From NCBI GenBank assembly GCA_905235815.1, contig CAJOMT010000080.1:1-6327 (forward strand): a stretch of 6,327 nucleotides of DNA. The letters run 5' to 3'. Shown here piece after piece: positions 1-6,095 of the stretch (the first letter of the stretch is position 1; the number at the start of each line of letters is the position of its first letter). Below the pieces are notes generated by a model that saw nothing but the letters and a program-made list of their open reading frames with translations, did no database searches and was not told the origin of the DNA. Made by a program: the position numbers and the translations under genes. Source of the DNA: an uncultured Clostridia bacterium (lineage in GTDB: Bacteria > Bacillota > Clostridia > Christensenellales > Borkfalkiaceae).

Positions 1-2
1 AT

Positions 3-284
3 AAAGGTAATGACTTGGAATTGAAACCCGGCAATTGGAACACATACATTCCGAGCAATGGATGGGAATATTTACATGCTTACGTGAATGTTCGTGAAGG
101 TATTCCGGCAGGTTACGACATATCGGGTGTAACTGTAGGTGGCACAGTTTTAACACAAAAAACAACTGATAGTGGTAATCCTGCATTAGGAGAATACTGG
201 TTATCGCCTCAAAATCATAAGGATATTTATTTCAATTCTATGACAGCCGGTCTTATCGAGATCACTGTAACGAAAACCAACTAA
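3..284 (+). CDS. C-terminal part of an unrecognised, probably secreted or surface protein (5' end outside the window)
   Basis: The reading frame is open from the window edge (codons from position 3: Lys-Gly-Asn-Asp-Leu) to a TAA at 282-284, giving 93 residues. A TTG at 15 could serve as a start, but no ribosome site precedes it and the frame continues upstream, so this is read as the tail of a longer gene. The fragment is rich in Gly, Thr, Asn and aromatic residues. Its last 50 residues alternate short hydrophobic stretches with turns (YDISGVTVGGTVL, then GLIEITVTKTN at the end), as in a beta-sandwich or Ig-like module of exported proteins. There is no membrane segment, LPXTG sorting signal or catalytic motif in the visible part. 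No family is recognised; a phage structural protein is an alternative. CG dinucleotides are scarce (11 in 284 bases) compared with galE, which hints at a different origin. Confidence 0.6.
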   Translation, partial: KGNDLELKPGNWNTYIPSNGWEYLHAYVNVREGIPAGYDISGVTVGGTVLTQKTTDSGNPALGEYWLSPQNHKDIYFNSMTAGLIEITVTKTN

Positions 285-564
285 TTCAAAAGTTATAAGG
301 GCTAACAGATGCCTTAATGTTGCCCATTTTAGAATAACAGTAAAACCTTACATTTTTCTAAAATGCGCAAGGACATTCAATAAACAGATAGGGTTCTGTT
401 GGAAATTAAAACCGATGGGCCACTGATAAAAGTTACAAACCAAAACTAAAGAGAAAACCCTGACAAAAGGGCAATTTAGCCTGAAAACGAAAAATCATAA
501 AATGCTTATAGCTTAGCCGCCTGTCTTTGGACATTGGGCGGGCGGTAAATTGAATTTTTTCCTA
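285..564. other. Noncoding stretch with several inverted repeats; possible structured RNA or long 3' UTR
   Basis: No convincing reading frame lies on either strand between the stop of the left-hand gene and the terminator at 565-600. The stretch is A-rich, very poor in CG (6 in 276 bases) and holds inverted repeats one after another: a long imperfect one at 316-377, AACAGA/TCTGTT at 383-388/395-400, CCCT/AGGG at 458-461/468-471, and CCGCC-TGTC/GACA-GGCGG at 517-541. TTGCCC at 320-325 could alternatively pair with GGGCAA at 469-474, and GCCCAT at 322-327 with ATGGGC at 415-420. No good promoter was found inside it, so it is most simply the 3' untranslated part of the left-hand transcript. It does not match tmRNA, RNase P RNA, SRP RNA or an integron attC site as far as can be judged by eye. 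Confidence 0.4.
316..377. repeat. Long imperfect inverted repeat (nested hairpin)
   Basis: The arm at 320-334 pairs with 356-370 in 14 of 15 positions (single C/C mismatch, 324 with 366). The 21-nt loop carries a second small hairpin, GTAA 340-343 with TTAC 348-351. The stem can be prolonged outward by AATGT 316-320 with ACATT 373-377 if T320 is shared and two or three bases at 370-372 are bulged. There is no T-run after it, so it is not an intrinsic terminator. It could be an RNA structural element or the end of a lost mobile element. Confidence 0.6.
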
Positions 565-600
565 AACAAAAAAGTCGAGAAACTTCTCGACTTTTTTGTT
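565..600. terminator. Bidirectional intrinsic terminator
   Basis: There is a perfect 16-bp stem, 565-580 with 585-600, around the loop AACT. The core is GTCGAGA/TCTCGAC, flanked by an A-run (568-573) on one side and a T-run (592-597) on the other, so each strand reads a GC core followed by six T. It can end the plus-strand transcript of the left-hand gene and, about 80 nt past the galE stop, the minus-strand lipoprotein/ABC-F/galE transcript. Confidence 0.9.
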
Positions 601-680
601 ATTATTTGTTAAATAACGGAACCGCTCAAATTTGACACTCCAAAACGCTGCATTTGGCAATTCTCTTTATCTGAATTATC

Positions 681-1685
681 TTATTCCTCGTAACCGTTGG
701 GGTTTTTCGTCTGCCATCTGCACATATCGTCCAAATTCTTTTCCGCTTTGAAACCTATGAGCTTATAGGCAAGCGCCGGATCGGCGTAGCAAGCCGCTAT
801 ATCGCCCGGGCGCCTGTCATCTATAACGTATGGTATTTCTCTGCCCAAAGCTTTAGAAAACGCTTTTATCATTTCGAGTACGCTATACCCTTTGCCCGTT
901 CCTAAATTCACTATGAATAATCCCGACTTTTTAAGCAATTTCTTGACCGCTAAAACGTGCCCTTTCGCCAAATCCACGACGTGGATATAATCCCTTACGC
1001 CCGTTCCGTCGGGAGTCGGATAATCGTTGCCGAATACGTGAACTTCTTTGAGTTTTCCTACGCACACTTTCGTAATATACGGGCAAAGATTGTTGGGTAT
1101 GCCGTTCGGATCTTCGCCTATAAGCCCCGATTCGTGCGCTCCGATAGGATTGAAATATCTGAGTATCGCTATGTTGAATTCGGGATCCGCTTTCGCAAGG
1201 TCCTTTAAAATGTACTCTATAAACAGTTTCGTACTGCCGTATGGATTGGTGGTCGAAAGCGGAAAATCTTCGGTTATAGGCACTTTGTGCGGATTGCCGT
1301 AAACCGTCGCCGACGACGAAAATACGAGGTTTTTACAGTTATATTCTCGCATAACGTCAATCAGAGCAAGCATTCCGCCTATGTTGTTTTCATAGTACTC
1401 TATCGGCTTTTGTACTGACTCACCGACCGCTTTATAGCCCGCAAAATTTATTACTGCGTCTATGTCGTTTTCGTCAAAAACTTTACGCATTGCCGCCTTG
1501 TCGCATATATCCGCAATATAAAATTTAAGTTCTTTGCCTAAAATTTTCTCTACTCTCTTGACTGCCTCGACTTTACTATTATATAAATTGTCGACGATTA
1601 CAACTTCAAACCCCGCATTTACGAGTTCTATCACCGTATGGCTGCCTATATAGCCGGCTCCGCCGGTTACTAAAATCTTTCCCAT
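681..1685 (-). CDS. galE: UDP-glucose 4-epimerase (GalE)
   Basis: This 334-residue cytoplasmic short-chain dehydrogenase-type epimerase interconverts UDP-glucose and UDP-galactose through a bound NAD+ (Leloir pathway and sugar supply for surface polysaccharide). The N-terminal Rossmann motif GGAGYIGSH is at residues 8-16 and the NAD-ribose Asp in VDNL at 31-34. The active site has SSSATVYG with Ser125, then Tyr149-X3-Lys153 (PYGSTK). RYFNPIGA (176-183) and RRPGD (291-295) are typical of the family, and the length is normal. At the position of E. coli Tyr299 this protein has Cys299 (sequence AACYAD), as in human GALE Cys307. That change is known to admit N-acetylated substrates, so UDP-GlcNAc/UDP-GalNAc epimerase activity is inferred. 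The start is an ATG preceded by AAAAGGAG. It is the last gene of the minus-strand cluster, 11 nt after the ABC-F stop. Confidence 0.97.
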   Translation of the reverse strand: MGKILVTGGAGYIGSHTVIELVNAGFEVVIVDNLYNSKVEAVKRVEKILGKELKFYIADICDKAAMRKVFDENDIDAVINFAGYKAVGESVQKPIEYYENNIGGMLALIDVMREYNCKNLVFSSSATVYGNPHKVPITEDFPLSTTNPYGSTKLFIEYILKDLAKADPEFNIAILRYFNPIGAHESGLIGEDPNGIPNNLCPYITKVCVGKLKEVHVFGNDYPTPDGTGVRDYIHVVDLAKGHVLAVKKLLKKSGLFIVNLGTGKGYSVLEMIKAFSKALGREIPYVIDDRRPGDIAACYADPALAYKLIGFKAEKNLDDMCRWQTKNPNGYEE

Positions 1686-1690
1686 TTTTT

Positions 1691-1698
1691 CTCCTTTT
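1691..1698 (-). promoter_or_regulatory. galE ribosome binding site overlapping the ABC-F stop codon
   Basis: On the minus strand AAAAGGAG ends 5 nt before the galE ATG, and its first bases are part of the TAA stop (1697-1699) of the upstream ABC-F gene. Only 11 nt separate the two genes. This arrangement implies a shared message and probably translational coupling, and it supports the chosen galE start. Confidence 0.85.
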
Positions 1699-3277
1699 AC
1701 TTTAATACCGTTTCTTCCAGATATCCGTCGTAATTTACCGGACGATCGTAGACTTTGGTGTCCTCTATTTCTATTATCCTATTCGCAACCGTATTCATAA
1801 GTTCTCTGTCGTGCGAAGTTATCAAAATACAGCCCTTGAACGCCACGAGTCCGTCGTTTAAAGAAGTTATCGACTCCAAGTCGAGGTGGTTGGTCGGTTC
1901 GTCGAAAATCATAAAGTTTCCGCCCTCCAACATCATTTTGGAAAGCATACACCTGACTCTCTCTCCGCCCGAAATGACGCTCGCCTTTTTAAGCGCTTCT
2001 TCACCCGAAAACAACATTCTGCCCAGCCAGCCGCGCACGAATTCTTCGTAATGGTCGTACGAATATCTCGAAAGCCAATCGACAAGACTTAAATCGCATC
2101 CGACGAAATACGAATCGTTATTCTGCGGCAGATAAGTCGGAATAATCGTCTTTCCCCACTTGAAATATCCGCTCGTCGCCTGCTCGTTGCCCATTAAAAT
2201 ATCGTAAAGCATCGTTACCGCTTTGCTGTTTTTACTCACTATTCCTATTTTATCGTCTCTGCCGACGGTAAAACTTACGTTTTCAAAATATCCCTCTTTA
2301 GTAAGGTTTTCCACGAACAATATGTCGTTCCCGATTTCACGGTCATACTTGAAATTGATATACGGATACTTCCTCGACGATACTTTTATGTCGCTGATAG
2401 TGAGTTTTTCGAGTTCCTTCTTTCTCGCCGTCGCTTGCTTCGATTTAGAAGCGTTTGCCGAAAACCTCGCTATAAAGTCTTGCAGTTCCTTCGCTCTCTG
2501 TTCGGCTTTCTTGTTCTGTTCCTTTTGCTGACGGGCTATCAACTGACTCGTTCTGTACCAGAAATCGTAGTTGCCGACGTATACGTTTATCTTGCCGTAG
2601 TCTACGTCGCAAATATGCGTGCATACCTTATTTAAAAAATATCTGTTATGCGAAACGATTATTATCGTATTCTCGAAGTCCATAAGAAAGTTTTCGAGCC
2701 ACTCGGTCGTCCTTATGTCGAGGTTGTTCGTCGGCTCGTCGAGAAGAAGTACGTCGGGATTGCCGAAAAGCGCTTGCGCAAGCAAGATTTTAACCTTTTC
2801 TTTGGCGTCTATCTCGCCCATCTTCATTTCGTTGTGTTCGGGCGGTATTTCGAGTGCGGATAAGAGTTTTTCCGCCTCGCTCTCTGCGTCCCAACCGCCG
2901 AGTTCGGCAAACTCGTTTTCGAGGTCCGCCGCACGTATTCCGTCCTCGTCGGAGAAATCTTCTTTGGCGTAAAGTGCGTCCTTTTCGTCCATTATCTCCA
3001 CTAAACGCTTATGGCCGAGCATTACCGTCCTTAAAACGGTTTCATCGTCAAAGGCGTTCTGGTCTTGTTTAAGTACCGACATTCTCTCGTTTTTATCGAG
3101 TATGACTTCGCCCTTTTGCGGCTCTAATTCGCCCGATAATATCCTTAAAAACGTGGACTTGCCCGCCCCGTTCGCTCCTATTACGCCATAGCAGTTGCCT
3201 TTGGTGAATTTTATATTTACGTCCTCGAAAAGTTTTCTCGAACCGAACTGTAAACTTACGTTTGATACTTGCAGCAT
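1697..3277 (-). CDS. ABC-F family ATPase, YkpA/YbiT type (ribosome-associated)
   Basis: This soluble protein of 526 residues carries two ABC ATPase domains joined by a charged helical linker and has no membrane segments. ABC-F proteins act on the ribosome E site; the exact role of the YkpA/YbiT branch is not settled. Domain 1 has Walker A GANGAGKST (34-42), Walker B VLLLD-E (176-181) and switch His210. The linker (about 235-320) carries the SANASKSKQAT segment (273-283) typical of this branch. Domain 2 has signature ISGGE (435-439), Walker B FMIFD-E (455-460), PTNHLD and switch His489. Two motifs are degenerate: the domain 1 signature (around 153-161, no SGG) and the domain 2 Walker A (348-356, SKNSKAVTM, no GK[ST]). 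These form the same composite ATP site, so probably only one site hydrolyses ATP. The start is an ATG with GAGG 5 nt upstream. No domain suggests antibiotic-resistance specialisation, and the resemblance is to housekeeping members. Confidence 0.95.
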   Translation of the reverse strand: MLQVSNVSLQFGSRKLFEDVNIKFTKGNCYGVIGANGAGKSTFLRILSGELEPQKGEVILDKNERMSVLKQDQNAFDDETVLRTVMLGHKRLVEIMDEKDALYAKEDFSDEDGIRAADLENEFAELGGWDAESEAEKLLSALEIPPEHNEMKMGEIDAKEKVKILLAQALFGNPDVLLLDEPTNNLDIRTTEWLENFLMDFENTIIIVSHNRYFLNKVCTHICDVDYGKINVYVGNYDFWYRTSQLIARQQKEQNKKAEQRAKELQDFIARFSANASKSKQATARKKELEKLTISDIKVSSRKYPYINFKYDREIGNDILFVENLTKEGYFENVSFTVGRDDKIGIVSKNSKAVTMLYDILMGNEQATSGYFKWGKTIIPTYLPQNNDSYFVGCDLSLVDWLSRYSYDHYEEFVRGWLGRMLFSGEEALKKASVISGGERVRCMLSKMMLEGGNFMIFDEPTNHLDLESITSLNDGLVAFKGCILITSHDRELMNTVANRIIEIEDTKVYDRPVNYDGYLEETVLK

Positions 3278-3290
3278 TATTACCTCACAG

Positions 3291-3325
3291 TTTTAAAAGC
3301 GCCGCTCGAAACATTCGAGCGGCGC
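3291..3325 (-). terminator. Hairpin terminator or attenuator between lipoprotein and ABC-F genes
   Basis: A perfect 12-bp GC-rich stem, 3299-3310 with 3314-3325, closes on the loop ACA. On the minus strand it is followed directly by TTTTAAAA (3298 down to 3291). It starts 12 nt after the lipoprotein stop codon and ends about 13 nt before the ABC-F ribosome site, so it fills most of the 59-nt gap. The T-run is only four bases long, which suggests partial termination with read-through into ABC-F and galE. It may also act as an mRNA-stabilising 3' end. Confidence 0.75.
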
Positions 3326-3336
3326 ACGATTTATTA

Positions 3337-4932
3337 TTAATTATCGCCTTCGCTTTCGGATAAGCTTTCGTAATAAGATTCATAAGCATCGTTATCCGCT
3401 TTATCCATTTTTCCGAGCAAGGTCATCGATACGACAGCTTTCAATTCCGCCGAAGAATTTTCGGTATCGTAGAACGTGTCTTTTTCATCATCGGTCGCCG
3501 AATTGTACTTTTCTTCAAGCGCCGTAACGTCTATCGCATAGCAGTAAGAGTCGTAAACCGAATCGGTATATACTCCGACGAACAACTCGTGTCCGTTCGG
3601 TGCCTTGACTACTTCGGGCTTATACCAGGACGAATCCATAGCAAGCGCATTTATTCTGAATTCTTCCGCATCTTCGCCGTCAAACAATGCCTTTAAGTTT
3701 ATCCTATAATATATATTGGACGCATCGTATACGTATAAATAGTCGCCTATTACTTCTGAAATAGTACTAGTCACTATTATATCCGAATAATAGAGTACGC
3801 TTAAACCGTAGTCGGAATCGTAGTCGGGGTTATCACTATTTACGAGCGAATTGGCTTTATAGTCGTAAACCATAAGTCCGTAAGTCGAATCGATAAACAA
3901 TATCTTATCCGCCGCATAGTAGTAAGATTTCGAACCGAATATGCTCGACGCATTCTTATCTCCGTAATTGAGAACTACTGCGTCGTTCCAGGACTTTTTA
4001 CCGTCCTCGATGTAAACGTAATTCGTAGAAGCAACGGTGGAGTCTAACGACGTATAGGAGAAATAGAGCTTTCCGCCGACGTATTTCAAAAGGTCGATCG
4101 TAACGCCCGTAAGCGAAATTGCTTCGTCGCTGTTTCCGCCTACCGTATATTTACCTACGCCGCTTAAAATCTTCTCGGCGGCTTTGTCGCCTACCGTGTA
4201 TTTCCAAAGTTCGTGATATTTTTCTTGTTGAGCGTCGTCGCTATTCGGATCGTAAAGATTCTCGTTTATCGGCTTCATCGTAAAGTATATGCTGCCGCCG
4301 TTATCGTCGTCGAACACGAGTTCGTCGATAGTATCGGTATATGAGAACACTTTACTGCGAGCGTCTGCGTCGTAAACGTATAAAGCGTTACCGTAGACGA
4401 TCAAGTATACCTTACCGTCCTTTTGGATAAATCTGAACTTTGCCGAATTCGAAAAATCTTCACTCGCTATCTTAGCGGAAGTCGAAGTTCCGTCGAGTTT
4501 GGTGCGGAAGAAATTGAGTACCGAATTCTTTAAAGTACCGGTAGTATCCTTTTCGGTGGACGGAACCGCATAATAAACGTAATCGCCGTAAATATATACG
4601 CCCGCATCGTGGTCGCCCGAAACCATGAGTTTAGAAACTACGGTCTCGCACTTGTTCGAATCCCAATCGGCAGTGCCGATCTTATCCAGTTCGCTCTTTT
4701 TAACGCGCATTAAAGCGCCTTTGGTAACTTCGCCCGTCTTATAGGTCGTGTAATAACTTTCCACGCCGTTGATAAAATAGACGTAATCGCCGGTTTCTAC
4801 CAAAAATCCGCCGTTCGTGGAGCCAACCACTCCGGAATTATCCATATTGACTTTAGTCTCTCCGCCGCAAGCCGCCAAGCCCACGAGAACGCAAAGCGCA
4901 GTCAACAGACAAATCAGTTTTCTGAATTTCAT
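3337..4932 (-). CDS. Extracytoplasmic lipoprotein with beta-propeller-like repeats, function unknown
   Basis: This is a 531-residue exported lipoprotein. The signal peptide MKFRKLICLL... has a basic start, a hydrophobic core and the lipobox L19-A20-A21-C22, so Cys22 should be lipidated and the protein anchored outside the membrane. The rest is acidic and rich in Tyr, Asp and Ser. It shows recurring beta-strand units of the kind GDYVYFING or GKLYFSYT, near residues 48, 116, 173, 213, 287, 341, 396 and 449, as in bacterial beta-propeller lipoproteins of the DUF5050 kind. No enzyme motif or sortase signal is visible, and the tail (NDAYESYYESLSESEGDN) is strongly acidic. The start was chosen at 4932 because GGAGGG lies 10 nt upstream and the signal peptide begins there; a longer reading to 5013 would put 27 non-signal residues first and has no ribosome site. 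Ligand binding or envelope sensing is a guess. Confidence 0.85.
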   Translation of the reverse strand: MKFRKLICLLTALCVLVGLAACGGETKVNMDNSGVVGSTNGGFLVETGDYVYFINGVESYYTTYKTGEVTKGALMRVKKSELDKIGTADWDSNKCETVVSKLMVSGDHDAGVYIYGDYVYYAVPSTEKDTTGTLKNSVLNFFRTKLDGTSTSAKIASEDFSNSAKFRFIQKDGKVYLIVYGNALYVYDADARSKVFSYTDTIDELVFDDDNGGSIYFTMKPINENLYDPNSDDAQQEKYHELWKYTVGDKAAEKILSGVGKYTVGGNSDEAISLTGVTIDLLKYVGGKLYFSYTSLDSTVASTNYVYIEDGKKSWNDAVVLNYGDKNASSIFGSKSYYYAADKILFIDSTYGLMVYDYKANSLVNSDNPDYDSDYGLSVLYYSDIIVTSTISEVIGDYLYVYDASNIYYRINLKALFDGEDAEEFRINALAMDSSWYKPEVVKAPNGHELFVGVYTDSVYDSYCYAIDVTALEEKYNSATDDEKDTFYDTENSSAELKAVVSMTLLGKMDKADNDAYESYYESLSESEGDN

Positions 4933-5011
4933 TATATCTTTGCCCTCCGTAAAAGGAATAATTAACTCGACATACGCATATCTATATAAACAGATAAGCG
5001 CACGTATATAC

Positions 5012-5040
5012 ATTATATACTAATTTTTGCAAATAATCAA
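5012..5040 (-). promoter_or_regulatory. Promoter of the lipoprotein gene
   Basis: On the minus strand TTGATT (5035-5040) and a perfect TATAAT (5012-5017) are separated by 17 nt, a good sigma-A-type promoter. Transcription would begin near 5005, leaving a leader of about 70 nt before the start at 4932. It falls inside the divergent, very AT-rich gap between the lipoprotein gene and the 86-residue gene. No equally good promoter was found for the plus-strand gene. Confidence 0.7.
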
Positions 5041-5074
5041 TTATTTACAAGCAATTTTTTTATTAAAAACAAAA

Positions 5075-5081
5075 AAAGGAG
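5075..5081 (+). promoter_or_regulatory. Ribosome binding site that fixes the start of the 86-residue gene
   Basis: AAAGGAG lies 8 nt before the ATG at 5090. It favours this start over the in-frame TTG at 5027, which would add 21 residues encoded by AT-rich leader sequence. Confidence 0.85.
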
Positions 5082-5089
5082 AATTCTAT

Positions 5090-5350
5090 ATGGAAAAATT
5101 CGGACTTTTCGACCTGATTGAAAAGTTCAATACCACCGCAGACGGCAAAAAAGATTTTGTCTCTCGCAAAACAACCGAACGATCCGACGCCAAAAAAGAA
5201 CAAGTCGCAGAGATTATCGGTGCGCCGCCCCAGCTCGTTATGAACGCCAAAATGCGAGACTTCGTCGTCCGCCACGACAAGACCGTCGCCGCAATCAGAA
5301 AAGAGGCAGCGAGCGGCGACAATCCTAGCCGAATAAAAATAAACTCTTAA
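5090..5350 (+). CDS. Small protein of 86 residues, function unknown
   Basis: No family is recognised. The product is a soluble, highly charged protein with no signal peptide, membrane segment or Cys. Residues 2-14 (EKFGLFDLIEKFN) can form an amphipathic helix. A charged, probably flexible middle (18-38) follows, then a PPQ turn near 46-48 and a second likely helix through about residue 74 containing the MRDFVVRHD stretch. The tail is polar. The ribosome site is strong, and the codon and CG usage resembles galE and tcdA, so it is very likely a genuine gene native to this genome. It is transcribed away from the lipoprotein gene and converges on tcdA with 15 nt between the stops. A helical adaptor or small regulatory protein would fit its shape, but nothing specific supports that. 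Confidence 0.75.
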   Translation: MEKFGLFDLIEKFNTTADGKKDFVSRKTTERSDAKKEQVAEIIGAPPQLVMNAKMRDFVVRHDKTVAAIRKEAASGDNPSRIKINS

Positions 5351-5368
5351 ACGTTTTCGGCGAGTTTA
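5340..5368. terminator. Possible weak bidirectional terminator between convergent genes
   Basis: TAAACTC (5340-5346) can pair with GAGTTTA (5362-5368) across a 15-nt loop. An alternative pairing is GCCGAA (5328-5333) with TTCGGC (5356-5361). The stem spans the stop codons of both the 86-residue gene and tcdA, a usual place for a shared terminator. However, no clean T-run follows on either strand, so the call is weak. Confidence 0.3.
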
Positions 5369-6073
5369 CTCTTTAATTAAATCTTTAATGACCTCGCCGG
5401 CAATTATAAGCCCTGCCGTCGACGGCACGAACGAAATACTTCCGGGGACCGCTCTTTTGGAAGTTTTTTCTTCCGATTCTTTCGGTTTTAGAGGTTCTTC
5501 TTCCGAATAAACCACTTTTAATCGACTTATAGACCGCTTTTTGAGTTCTCGGCGCATTACTTTGGCAAGCGGACAAATTTTCGTTTCGTAGATATCCGCA
5601 ACCCTAAACGCTGTTGGATCGAGTTTATTCCCTGCGCCCATAGAGGATATCAAAGGCACGCCGCACTCGTTTGCTTTGACGGCGATCGCTATCTTTGCCG
5701 TAACGGTATCTACGGCGTCAACGATATAATCGTAATACGAGAAATCGAACTCGTCCGAATTTTCGGGCAAGAAAAAAGTCTTGATAGACCGAGTTTTACA
5801 GTCGGGATTGATTTTGCGTATTCTTTCGACCATAACGTCGGTTTTATACCGACCGACGGTTTCGGTATCGGCTATTATTTGTCTATTTATATTCGTAACG
5901 CTCACGACGTCGTTATCGACGAGGTGAATTTCGCCAATACCTGAGCGTGCGAGCGCCTCGACCGCAAAGCCTCCGACGCCGCCGACGCCGAACACGAGAA
6001 TTTTAGAATTTTGAAGTTTACGCATAGCGTTATCGCCGAGCAGAAGTTCGGTTCTTGAAAAAGCGTTTATCAT
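5366..6073 (-). CDS. tcdA: tRNA threonylcarbamoyladenosine dehydratase (TcdA/CsdL family)
   Basis: This 235-residue E1-like enzyme of the ThiF/MoeB/HesA fold uses ATP to activate and cyclise t6A to ct6A at position 37 of tRNAs that read ANN codons. The nucleotide motif GVGGVGG is at residues 29-35, the acidic residue in LVDND at 51-55, and the family Asn/Arg cluster VTNINRQ at 59-65. Also visible are DAVDTVTAK (119-127), SSMGAGNKLDP (143-153) and the C-terminal GSISFVPSTAGLIIAGEV (211-228) expected of TcdA; MoeB and ThiF proteins have zinc CXXC pairs that are absent here. The longest frame starts at 6124, but a near-consensus promoter (6096-6124) lies inside that extension, so the ATG at 6073 is chosen. 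Its ribosome site AGGA is 12 nt upstream, which is rather far. The adjacent tRNA-Val reads GUG and is not an expected substrate. Confidence 0.92.
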   Translation of the reverse strand: MINAFSRTELLLGDNAMRKLQNSKILVFGVGGVGGFAVEALARSGIGEIHLVDNDVVSVTNINRQIIADTETVGRYKTDVMVERIRKINPDCKTRSIKTFFLPENSDEFDFSYYDYIVDAVDTVTAKIAIAVKANECGVPLISSMGAGNKLDPTAFRVADIYETKICPLAKVMRRELKKRSISRLKVVYSEEEPLKPKESEEKTSKRAVPGSISFVPSTAGLIIAGEVIKDLIKE

Positions 6074-6095
6074 AGGGTATGTTAATCCTGAAATT

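Noticed and set aside
3..600. Variable region of a diversity-generating retroelement at the 3' end of the left-hand gene
   Set aside because: There is no near-copy template repeat in the window, no reverse transcriptase, and the protein tail does not resemble the C-type lectin fold of known targets.
291..614. Integron attC-like site (GGCTAAC near the stop of the left-hand gene, GTTAAAT at 608-614)
   Set aside because: GGCTAAC differs from the RYYYAAC core and has no matching GTTAGCC partner at a usable distance. GTTAAAT does not complement it, and no integrase or second cassette is present.
626..657. Small palindrome TCAAATTTGA and CCAAA/TTTGG hairpin after galE
   Set aside because: The stems are short and AT-rich without a T-run; the terminator at 565-600 explains transcript ending better.
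957..1302. Open frames on the plus strand opposite galE (and similar ones opposite the ABC-F gene)
   Set aside because: They lie antisense to well-supported genes, lack ribosome sites and show no family features, so they are shadows of the real coding strand.
5027..5089. Upstream TTG start for the 86-residue gene
   Set aside because: There is no ribosome site before it, and the extra residues derive from the AT-rich promoter and leader region; the ATG at 5090 has an ideal AAAGGAG.
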